This document shows, in pieces, positions 1-10,900 of a stretch of 64,000 nt of DNA; position 1 is the first letter of the stretch; every line of letters starts with the position of its first letter. This stretch comes from Moringa oleifera (taxonomy: Eukaryota; Streptophyta; Magnoliopsida; Brassicales; Moringaceae), in the NCBI GenBank assembly GCA_021397835.1, contig JAJFZO010000882.1:186001-250000 (forward strand). Reading direction: 5' to 3'. The position numbers and the translations under genes were made by a program. The notes beneath the pieces were generated by a model. The model worked only from the letters and a program-made list of their open reading frames with translations. It was not told the origin of the DNA and searched no databases.

Positions 1-80
1 AAAAAAGAATAGAAAGGATGAGAACTGAACTGACTGGAACAACCCAGTACTCAGTTTAAGTTGTCTATGCACGTGGGCAG

Positions 81-572
81 GAGAATCTGCTGGATGCTCT
101 CAGAAGTGGTGGTTTTACCTTTACAATAAAGGCTTTAAAGAGAGCAGAAGAGATTCAGGAACCAATTGAGTATTGCCTCTAACATCCATAAGTTTATGAT
201 TGGAATAAAAATGCTGTTATTTGTTTGAGTAATGCAGTCATGTATAATTCTCCTTTCTTCTTTGTCTAAACTATAGAACTTTGTAATTCAGCAAGGATAT
301 TGCAAAGGTGAAAGATGATCAGGAGTGGGAAATTATCGAGACAAGAAAAGCACTGTCAAGAACAGGACCTATAGAAGCATATAAGCCAAAGAAGATTTCA
401 CTAGAGGAGGAGCTGAAGGTATGTATTTTGTGGCCAGAAACGCAAATAATTGAAGATGTATATAGGCTTATTTGCTTACATTGTTGTTTTATAGGTTTTG
501 CAACAGAAGGTGGACATAGACAACTATGAATACAAAAGAATTCCGAGGCTGAATGAAGGCAAATCCAGCTAG
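81..572 (+). CDS. 3' end of an unrecognised gene (three last exons, partial)
   Basis: Three exons join in frame: 81-169, 292-418 and 495-572, ending at TAG 570-572. Each junction has AG acceptor and GT donor bases (AG before 81, 292 and 495; GT at 170 and 419), and the phases agree (2+1, then 0), so this is a real spliced reading frame rather than a chance ORF. The visible C-terminal part is about 97 residues, charged and lysine/glutamate-rich, with a likely helical stretch near the end (residues such as EEELKVLQQKVD). It starts with a short segment containing [21 protein letters not shown] do not recognise the family and assign no function. The 5' part lies upstream of the window. Confidence 0.6.
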
Positions 573-1089
573 TTCATGATCGAAGGGTTTGTGGTTATCG
601 AGTCAAGCCTTGCATGTAATATTCCTATCTAGGCTCTGTTTTCCAGGATTCAACAGATGTATTACGAGCTTACAGTTTTAACAGAATAAGTTACAGAATT
701 GCTGATGATAAGCTAACTTCTGAGTCTCAATGGTTTATGAGAATAACTTACTCATGCTGCTGTGGAAATGTAATTGAGTACACTGTATAAGGCTGATAGG
801 CAGGAAAGAAACTGGAATGTAATTTTATACTCCATGGCATGGAAGCTTTGAAGCACACAATTGTGACTTGACTGCTTACAGCTTGAAATATACACTTGCT
901 TGCAATTTATAACTTCAAGGGAGTCATGATGAGATAATAGGAAGAACAAAACACGGTAGCTATTTTAACATATTAGAATATAATCAAAGATGTTATGCTG
1001 GAGGTAGCTGTGAAAAGAACATGTAGACAGGCATGCAGGTCAAAGAGTTTTATATCACGTATCTTGCTTGCAGAGCGGCTTCAGCCTTT

Positions 1090-1650
1090 GATCAATTTAG
1101 GCACCAGTACTCTAGACCTGTCGTCATCGCTTTGACGTGCGAGCTAACTCTCAGACTGTGCCATTCCTTCGTGTTTAGCACACTAGTCAATTTCATTTGC
1201 TTGTGTCTAGTCTGTGTCACAATACAGGGCGCGGCATACTCACCCACTCATAAGCCATACACGCCCTCATGCATGACAGGATTGATGCAATTTCTATCAA
1301 GATCAACCAACGATCCATTTGAGCTTCTGCCTACTCGTACCATTACAACAGGATCCAAAATGTGGACACCATTTTGTTGGTGTGAGGGGCTACATCTGTT
1401 TGGCTTCTTTGCCTGCTCATCCCCCACATTCACTTAGTAAGGATCCGCTTTCTCACGGCCGAGAGTTTCACATCATGTGTCTCGCTCGTGGGACACCTCT
1501 AAGCTCGCCTTGCCTTTAAGCTCGATCAGCTTGGGCACGAAAGGTTTAGACCCATTTTCACAGCTTCGACATGCAAATTAGCCTTCAGACTGCATCACTC
1601 CTTCATGTTTAGTACACCAACCGACTCCACTTGCTTGTGTCACAATACAG
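1090..1650. repeat. Diverged direct repeat pair, probable old repeat-element debris
   Basis: Segment 1090-1227 and segment 1523-1650 align in the same orientation. Shared landmarks in the same order are GATCA(A/G)(T/C)TT(A/G)GGCAC, CTTCAGACTG or CTCAGACTG, TTC(G/A)TGTTTAG(C/T)ACA, and CTTGTGTCACAATACAG at the end. They are separated by about 430 bp. This block is less AT-rich than the surrounding DNA. The element class is not clear from the sequence. Confidence 0.6.
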
Positions 1651-2190
1651 AACGTGACAACAGGCCACAAGAACAAAGAGACCAGTAGTGCAGAAAAAAG
1701 TGCATGTCACTGATATGTTCAAGAGATTTTAGGGAGTTTGGGAAAGGGAGCAGGTAAGTGTTTTACATGACCTGAAGGCTCCACTAGGCTCTCTCTGTGG
1801 CTCGGTAGTGGTGGCACGTGAGGCAGTTCAACAGATGGGAGCGGTAGATCTTTGTCTAGTTGGAAGTTTGAGGCAACCTGCATAATTTTGATGCAGTTGG
1901 TCTGAGAGGAGTGATGTTTGATTTGAGCTCTATTATGGGGAGAACTTCTGAAAGAAAGATGTTCAATGACCTCCTAGTTCTTCTGATACTTCCATCTACT
2001 ATTCAATGCTGTTGGATGATATTATATCCTGCTGGGACGCCTTTTTCTCCTGTAGCATCTGAAGGATTGGCATGTTTCCTCTGATATGTAGCTTAATCTG
2101 AATTTTACCATTGGAGGCCTTACTCTGGGTTCACATGTCTTCTCTGATCTCTACCTAAAACTGATTTGCATGATTGAAGATAGATACTAT

Positions 2191-2250
2191 TTTGCTAAGT
2201 TATGCCTTTTGTCTGTGAAGTGTGCTAAGTTATGCCTTTTGTCTGTGAAG
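2191..2250. repeat. 30 bp tandem duplication (two units)
   Basis: Units 2191-2220 and 2221-2250 are identical except for one base near the start (T versus G at the second position). It is a recent local duplication in noncoding DNA. Confidence 0.9.
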
Positions 2251-2800
2251 TCAAGTGATAATATATCCGCGTTGCTAATCCTCCTCTTGGAAGTCCAAAG
2301 GCACTGCTAAGACTTGGAGATGGTCAGGTTCTTATCAGAATCACCTTTCTGCACTCTTTTCTTCAAGCAACTCCAGAACAATGTAACTGAACTCAACTTC
2401 AAGAGCCAATGCAAGCACATTGAGTGTGTGCCCAAGTAGAGATTTTGAGAAAAGAATTGAGAGTAGGTAAAAATATATATGAGGTGAAGAAATCACCCAA
2501 ACCATTTCCAGAGTTACAAACTTATACCCAGTTCTCCCATTGGGAAAAACCATTTCTCCTTCTGTACATCATCCCCAACAACAAAACAAACTGAACAAAA
2601 ACCAAATTCTGTAAGCCTACCTAGTGTTCCCTTCTGTTTAATCCTCCCCAATATCTCCTTTAGCCCTTTTCCCAGTTTTTATTCATTTACACATGTAACG
2701 CAGGTGCAAGAATCCATCTTTTCCCCCTTCCCCAAGTGAAATTCCCAAAAATGCACAGGAAAAATATCAGCAAGTCACCTCAAGTAGAAGACCCGACATG

Positions 2801-5800
2801 TTACCTAGGCCTTGGTTGTGAACCAAATGATAATAATGGCTGGATAAGCCTCTGAGTTGATGGACTACCCAGTAACATAGCCTGAGATCGATTCAGCATC
2901 TCTGTCATCGATGGAGTTTGATAAGCTTGAACAAGACTTGAGCCATCAGTGGAGTCACCTCTTGCTGTTGCTCGCTGCCATGAGTGAGAGCTCAGTCCTG
3001 AGAGAATATATGCCCTCCCAGATGCCTCATATACATGCCTGCTTGCCATTCGCTCTTGCATTTCCTTGAGCTCAGCGTCTAATGCAATGCAGAGCCGATC
3101 ATGAGATTTAGCTGACACAGTTCCTGACAACACTTGTCGACAGCCTTCCAGGATGGAAACAGCAGCAGCTAAATCTCCCTGCTCAGCTGTGGTTCGTGCT
3201 TGTGCCATTGCCTCTGCTGCTTGAAGCCTGTTGCGTTGCCTGTCAACTTCGATTGACACCACTTCTTGTCCAGCTATTTCTGGTCTCTCAATCTTGACAA
3301 CATCGCTCTCCAAAGTTGTCACCTCTTTGGTCAAGGGATCCTTGTAAACACATCTCACCTTCAACAATGGTGTTTCGTTTCTTGAAGTCTCTATTGGGAC
3401 ATTAATTGAAACCAGAAAATCCCTCTCTTCATCAGCATACAGATCTCCAACATCAATAAATCCTGTTCGTCCATTGTCCATCACACGGCTTGCATAACTT
3501 CCTGCTCTCAGTGAACCAAGACAGAGACTTGGGTCCATGGACTCAACTCCTACTTGCAGCTCCTGTGCCACAACACTCAAAAGGCCACCAATGCACTGTG
3601 CAAATGCATCCTGGATCACAGCTTCAGTCTCAATGAAAGAGAAGGTCCCTCCTGAAATCTCTGATATTGAATGCATTGAAGAAGCATCATGGTCTGCACC
3701 GAACCCAAAAGCATGCACAGGAATCTGAAATCCTGCAGTCTCACCACCATGAATAGACAAAGGAAGGAGCAGTTGGTAATTGGGCTGAGGTTGGTTACTG
3801 CCTGATCCATTGACCGTATACGTGTCCTGCCCATCAGACAGAAGTATAATACTAGCAACTGGATTCTTTTCTCTTCGCTCTTCCATTACCTTAGCACCTT
3901 TTCTCAGACCTTCAGCAATGTTGGTTCCACCACTTGCAACCAACGAGTTAACAGCTTGAAGTGCCTGCTGCCGTCCTACATCAGACATTCGACGTAGAGG
4001 GAAGAGACGACGAGCTGTTGATGAGAAAGCAATCACAGAGAGTCTGTCATTGAGGCCAAGGTTTTGAATTACAAACCCCATGGCTCGTTTCAATAATGCA
4101 AGCTTAGTACCCGCCATACTACCACTGATGTCAAGCACTGTGACAAGATCAACTGGAGCACGAGCAGTCTGAGAAAGTTGTGCAACACTATTCTGATTGT
4201 TAGATGGGTTAAGTGCTTTAACAGCACCAGCAGCTTTGAGATGGACCAATACAGAGAAATTGTCGTAAGATTTGGACCGTGGTGCAGCTGACACTTCTGG
4301 ATATGTTCTGATTTCTATTGTTCTGTAAGAACTAGTACCTGTGCCATTGTCACTGCAAGAGCTCTTCTTGACAATGGTAGGCTCGTGATCTAAGGATTCA
4401 TCATCATTGTATACCCCGGGCTCAGGAGCCTGCAGCAATGGCACAATGTGGCGTCGATTCAGGTCTCGACGAGGAGGAGGTAAGCGGCGGACCACAGTCA
4501 TCAATGCATCGTCTTGAGGCCAACCCACTCGACTGATTGGCGCCCCCCCAGGGGGAGGATCTGAGCTCGGACCCTGCATAGGGATTTCTTTCCATTTTGC
4601 TCTGCACACTGGGCAAATTTGGTTGCCATGTTTCACGTTCGAAGCAATGCAGTGGAAATGGAAGGAGTGTGCACATTCTGCAGTGAAAATAGCATGGCCT
4701 CCTCCCTGTTTCATCTTTGTCAAGCATATGGAGCAGGTCTCCTGAAAAAAAGTAAGAGCATGAAGGAAGCGTAAATATGTATTCGAGTTTAAAATGATAG
4801 GTAGGATCAACAAAAAAACATAAACAAGCTTGAAGATCCATTTATAGCCTTCTGGAATTATCAAAAAGTGAGAAAAGGAACAGTAATTCATCATCCAATA
4901 TACTAGAAAACAAGTTAATGTCAGCTATCCAATGGAACCCAACAAGGAAATAAAGCTAAAAGGAAATTGAAAATCAACGGAGCCACTTTTGAAAGGTAAT
5001 CTAATCACTATGCGACGATACAGATGAACCAGACATTTCACAGAAAGGAGAAATCATAACTTGCTTTAGGTGGTTTCTTTTTTTTGCTTTTACTTCTTTG
5101 ATGAAGCTCACAGCTAGAAAGCTTGCAATTTAACAGTCAACAGTAAGGGCCACGACACACAAGTTGCTTTTCTTTAGCCAAGGGAAGAAGGAAAAGGAAA
5201 GATTATCCCTGTAGCTATCTTTTACTGGTAAGACAATAAAAAATGGTCCCAAGGAGGCATGGCTCAACCCCACAGCAATAAAGAAGCGAAAACAGCCAAA
5301 AAAACATCAATTAATTAGCTCATCAAGAAATGATATTCCTCAAGACTTATTAGACTGATTCTTCATTCCATAAAAAACGAAAGCAAAAGAGAAATCCAGG
5401 TGAAAATCAATACTAGAAAAAAGTAAGTTCTTGAGAAAACAAAGACAGGATCAATAAAATTCATGCAAAACTAAGTTATAATGGACAGAACAAAACTTTA
5501 TATGAAACACAACAACATATTCCCAAAAGAACATCAAGGAAGTCCAGAGCACTTTCATCTCTCAGCACATGGGAGAAGAGAAATTACAGATTAAAGCTCA
5601 TATTTTTTCAGTTTTCCATGGAAGATGGCTCAGAAGGAAAATAACTCATTTTACAGAAAAATTCTCTGTTCACCAAGAAAGGGAAGACATTTAATCCACT
5701 AAAACAGAAACAATCAGCTTCTCTAAATGGCTAAGAACATAAAGAAAATAACCAAATTAACAGGAGAATCCACTCAACTATAACAAATACTCAGCTGAGC

Positions 5801-6348
5801 TGAGCTGAGGTTTCTCAGCGACCAAATAAAACCCAAGTCAAAGTTTATCAAGCTCCTTATGAAAATTTCCTTCTCATTTTTTGAGCAGAAACAGAGAAAC
5901 AATATGAAAACGTTAAACAATATGAACACAAAGAGAAGCTGTTAGAAGGCAAAAATGAAACCCATCAACCAGAAGATGTTCCTTCATTTTGTGCCCTTAT
6001 TACTCAACAAACCAAGCAAAGAGAAGCTCAAAAACATTGAAACCCAACGAACCAGAAAACAAAATTTAACACCAAAAGCATTCAAAACACCAATATTACA
6101 ATATGAGACAGACAAACCTTGGACGATTTGCTGCTGTTGCTTTTGGACAACCTCAAACCATGAGAAGATGAAGTCGGCGTCGTGGGCCGAGAAGTTGCCA
6201 TGTCCCAGTTCCCAGGAGCGAGCAAAGCGGCATCAGATAATCTCTCTGTAGATTCCATAGCAGAAGGTGAATCTCCAAGAGTTCTTGGCAAATACACACA
6301 AAGATTCAAACCCAAAGCAAGCTTTGCTTTTCTCCATCTACTTCCCAT
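2801..6348 (-). CDS. RING-H2 / von Willebrand A domain protein, WAV3-like E3 ubiquitin ligase family
   Basis: Two exons, 6348-6118 and 4741-2801, join in phase 0 to give 723 residues. The 1376 bp intron has GT and AG ends. ATG 6348 is chosen because the family begins MG(S/T)-W-R and the upstream in-frame extension lacks an ATG. The RING-H2 finger has its ligands at C80, C83, C100, H102, H105, C108, C120 and C123. The vWA domain (about 275-455) carries the MIDAS motif D281-I-S-G-S285, followed by SGGTN and LLSDGQD. The C-terminal third is a conserved alpha/beta region of unknown role. In Arabidopsis, WAV3 and WAVH proteins are RING E3 ligases in root gravitropism and growth waving; this N-terminus resembles other vWA-RING members of that family more than WAV3 itself. 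E3 activity is inferred from the intact RING. Confidence 0.9.
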
Positions 6349-7010
6349 TTCTCTTTTCACTTCAGAAACAAAAATCAATAACGCAAAATTTCTTCTTCAA
6401 GAAATGTAACTGAAAGAAAGCAAAAACAAAAACTAAAGTGGATCTTGATTCTTGAGGAGCTTGACTTAGCCTACTTTCTCCTTTGTTTTTTTGGAGCTTT
6501 TTTATTTTCCTCTCTCTTTTGAAGGTGAGTTTCTTTGGAATGAGGGAAGTAATGGGTCTTTAAGAAAAGCAGGAATAGAACACGTAACCCAAGGCAGAGA
6601 GAGAGGGGTTTAATGGAGGTTTTGTTAGAGATAGAGATGCAAAGAAAGAATATATGCTGCCAAAGAGAAACGTGTGTTTTTAACGGAGCTTAAAATGTCA
6701 AAGGAGAGACCGAGTCGCAGTGAACAGAAAACAATAACGCCGGTTGAAGAGAAGTATTAGTCCATGGTTATCCATGGCCGCCACAGCAGACAGAGTGCGT
6801 GAGAGAGAGAGAGAGAGAGACGGCGTTGTAGTTTTCTTCTTTTGTGAGATTTGAGAGCATTTTGACCTTCGCTTTGGTGCGGTCTGTGGAGTTGGGACAA
6901 GCAGAAAGGACGCATTAATGCAATAAGAAAAGCACGTTTTGGTTGAATTGAGAGAAAAAGCTTTTCCTGCTTTTTGCAATCATATACTAGCACACTGGTC
7001 CACAAAATTC
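6349..7010 (-). promoter_or_regulatory. Leader and proximal promoter of the RING/vWA gene, with a (GA)10 tract
   Basis: This CT/GA-rich segment lies directly upstream of the start codon, before the sequence becomes strongly AT-rich at about 7010. It includes a perfect (GA)10 microsatellite at 6801-6820, read as (CT)10 on the gene's own strand, typical of plant 5' leaders and core promoters. No clear TATA box could be fixed. Open frames at 6698-7005 run through the CT tract and have no family features. Confidence 0.45.
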
Positions 7011-7784
7011 AAAATTCCTACTTTACCCCTCTTCTTTTCTTAATTCTTCATTTTTTTTAATTACAATATAGCATTACCCATGAATCTTTATTTATTTATT
7101 TATGGTATTTTATATTTATAAACTTACTTTTTAAAAAATTAATTTTTTATTGATCTAAATAGTATTTAATTTTAGAAAAATATTAATGTATAGTAATTTA
7201 ATAAAATTAATCATTAAAATTTTATATATTTAAGTTTTTATTATATTAATATAATAAATTATAAAAAATATATATTTATTTTTATAAAAATTAAAAATAC
7301 AGTAAATCACTTATTGATGCAGTGATATAAAAATTTCTGCTCATATTAAATTTTTTAAAATTTTTATTTTTTTAACTCTTAGTTGCGGTTAAAACTAATA
7401 CTATTTAACATGGTAAGAAAAAAAATTCAACTTATAATTTGATCATAGACATCATAGATGACAATTGGTGCGTCCAGATTGAGAAAAGTCATACCTGAAA
7501 TGAGTCAGAGCCAATGATTTTACATAAATTATGTATGATGGAATATATAAGTTTGTGTATACCTTAATTTATCAAGCACATTTATATATATATATATATA
7601 AGATGCAAATAGTGAAATTACAACTTATAAGAAAAATAAAATTTTGAATAAATATAAAAAAAATTAAATTAGATTTATTTTTAATTTAAATTTTGATATT
7701 TTGATTAGATAAATTGTACTTTTATTTTTTTAATTTAGTTTAAATTAAATTTTAATTCAAATAACTATAAAAAATTAAGCATAT

Positions 7785-7995
7785 TTTTGTTGTTAAAATT
7801 TCTCAAAATGACTCAAATAAATTCTGCATTTTCATTTTTAAATGTGTCTTCAAATTTGAATAATTTTTTACTTATTAATTATAAATAATTTTTTTATTTT
7901 GATAGCATAAATTATTTTAAAAAATTATTTTCAATACTAAGAATATCTAAAATATTTTTATACTTATAAAAAATTATATTATATTTTTTAATTTA
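7785..7995 (-). repeat. Dispersed AT-rich repeat family, inverted-orientation copy
   Basis: It reads in the opposite sense to the copies at 14.4-15.3 kb and 40.8 kb. Ordered landmarks include CTCAAAATGACTCAAATAAATT, a TTCAAATTTGAATAATTTTT block and then TTTTGATAGCATAAATT. It is AT-rich, so alignment is approximate. Confidence 0.4.
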
Positions 7996-10900
7996 AACAT
8001 TTATTAATTTATAATTTTTTAATAATATTTAATTTAAACTAAATTAATCTGAGAAAAAAATTGTTTTGACTTCCGCAAAGAGTGAACTTTTGAAAATGAC
8101 AAAAGTTAATATTTTATTTTTTTTAATTTTTTTTTATTTCAAACAAAATTCTCTCTCGGTGACATTCAAACTATGATCTCTACCACCCATTAAAAAATAT
8201 GTAAAAATTTAATTGAATAATGCATAAGACTGACAAATTAATATTTTAAGCTTTTAAAATAATAAATAAAAATTCTATAAAAATAACAAAGAAAATTATA
8301 AATTAATACATAAACTTGTAAAATAATAAATTAAATTAAAAAATCAAGAGAAATAAAACATAATGTATAAAATAACTCTTTTGAAAGGTTTTTTAGTCTT
8401 CATACTTATTTAAATACTAAAAACAATTAAAAAGTAATTTTGAATATTTTTATAAAGATTTTTTTTGATATTTCAAGTTGTAAAATAAAAAATAAACACT
8501 TTAATTTTTTTCTTTTATTATTTACCCCAAAAATTTAACAGTGGGTATAGATTAGGTAAATATGCATTATTACTACCAAATAAGATTAAAGCATCCTTTC
8601 TAAAAAGCATCCTTACACAAAAAAATTTGTGTGATTATCACTCTCTTTGAAAAATGAGATGAGCTGATATTTCATGTTGGCATTAAGATTTTTTATTGAC
8701 TTAAGTTATACTATTTTTTTTAAAAATATTAATATATGTCAATTTAATAAAATTAATATTTTTATTTATTTTTTATTATATGTTTTTTTTTAAATAGTAC
8801 TAAATCAGGTAAATAAAAATTTTTATCCCTCAAAGTGATGTGACCGATTTTGGCATATGGTTCTTTGGAATATTTGATTGTTGTGTTATTTTTGATGAAT
8901 TGGGCTCTTATTATTCATTTTAAAGTCAAAATCAAACTTACCTATTCAAAGTTGACAACCAAAACATATATATATATTCCATAGAGGAATAAATCTTATT
9001 CCATATTCCATCCAAAACTTCCCGGCAATCCCACAGCCCAATAATAGCAAAATTATTATAAAAAAACAAAAAATAAAATATATGTTTTTTATTTTTATTT
9101 TATCATGATTTAAATTTTAATTATTTTTAAAAATTATATATGTATATTAATGTAAAAAAAAATGTAAACACTGGGTTTAGTTTGATTTAAAAAACTAATC
9201 AAAATGTAAATCGATTCTGATCATGGTTATCAAAAATTGCTTGAAATAAATTTAAATTACTTTTAAAAAATAAATTAAATTAAATTGAAAGTTACTTGAT
9301 TTATTTGATCTCAAAAAATAGTAGTTTATTGATCGATTCAATTTAGTTTGAAAACTAATTAAAATACGAATTGGTTCTGATTGGGTTTATGAAAATAGTT
9401 TGATATAAATTTGATTATTTTTTAAAAATATTGAATTAAATTGAATTTATTTATTTTATTGATTATTTTAAAAAAATAAAATAAGCTCAAATGTGAACTA
9501 GTGCATTTTTTAAAATAATTATATATATAATGATTTCTTACATCGTTAAAGTTTAATTTTTAATAAAGTGTCACCTTAATCTATTTCGCAGTTTAAAAAA
9601 ATAAATTAATCAAATTTTGATTTTAAATTCTCATATACCTTTGAGCAAGCCCCAGTGGTCACTAGCGGAACCCCACTCCCTAAGTAAAAGCAATCCTTGA
9701 ATCATTATAATAAGACAAATATTAATAAACTAGTGTTAGTGGATCATATCCTAATCTCTTTCTAGATAACTCTTTACATATTATATGTTATATAATTTTT
9801 TATTATGTAATTATGCATGAGTTTACATTCATAACCCTACAAATATATTAAATATTTAATTTTTTTGAATATTTATAAATTAATTTAAAGTTATAAAATA
9901 TTTTTTTAATTTAAATTGTGTTCAAATTTTAGAAAAATTATATTGATGTTAATTTAATAAAATGGATTATTATAATTAATTTATTATTTTTATTTATAAT
10001 TTGTAAGAAATTGAATATAAAATTCAAATCAACAAAAAGATTTTTATCTACATATAATAAGATTTGAATTAAAATTATATAATATTTATTAATTAGATAT
10101 TAAAATAAATTATATATAAACTATGATACAAATCAAGATTATAATATCAATATCTACACAATAATAGGATGTCATTAATCCTGATCACGATGATGATGAT
10201 GATGAATGATTTCCGTGGACAAGAGTAGTGGTGGGAGTTTTGTCTAACTTTCCTTCTTTATCATGTTTCCACATGACATGATAAGTATGCCATCACACGT
10301 GCACATCATCACACTTGTAGGATTGTGGGGCCCCGTGCGTCAACCCTATTGACATTGCCAACCACACATGACTTGGAATTCCTTTTTTTTTAAAAAAAAA
10401 AAAAAATCTTCTTTTTGCATTACAGCTACCCCTTTGAATTTCATTAGAACATTCTATTTTACAAGAAGAATTAAACAAAAAAAAAAAGATTCTTAATTTA
10501 CTTTTGAAATTGACATCTTTGCTACTTTCTCGTTTTTTGATTTTTTATTATTATACTTAAGTATTTTTAAAATTATACTTTAATTATAATTTTTGATAAA
10601 TGTATAAAAAAATTATGTTAAAATACAATCTAATTTAAATTATATTTTTTAATTAATTTAATTTGATATCTAAATTTTTAATTACAAATAATTAAAAAAT
10701 ATTTTTTAAATATCATTTAAAATAATCAGATAAATGAGAGAGAAGTAAAGGGAAAATGAGAGAGAGAGAAAGAGGTAAAAGATAGGAAGAAAAGAGATTT
10801 TTAAAAAAATAAAATTTATTTTTTAATAAACAAATTTTTAATTTTTTTAAAAAATTAAAAATTAATAAAAACATATATAATATAGATATTTAAAAATAAA

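Larger units (their letters stand above)
573..2800. other. Intergenic region between two convergent genes
   Basis: No convincing gene. It holds the 3' flank of the upstream gene, the 3' flank of the minus-strand RING/vWA gene (about 2560-2800), a diverged direct repeat pair around 1090-1650 and a 30 bp tandem duplication at 2191-2250. The longest open frames here (for example 1033-1437) have no recognisable domain, no splice context and overlap the repeat. Confidence 0.6.

Noticed and set aside
1033..1437. 134-codon open frame
   Set aside because: It overlaps the diverged repeat copy, has no domain or splice context, and an antisense frame of similar quality exists; treated as chance.
3537..3858. 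Frames overlapping the vWA domain on both strands
   Set aside because: Shadows of the 723-residue protein, whose domains are intact.
4742..4894. N-terminal extension of the large RING/vWA ORF
   Set aside because: It is intron sequence: a CAG acceptor at 4744-4742 joins in phase to the exon starting at ATG 6348, which carries the family N-terminus.
6698..7005. Minus-strand frames upstream of the RING/vWA gene
   Set aside because: They read through a (CT)10 tract (serine-leucine runs) and lie in the presumed leader and promoter; no family match.
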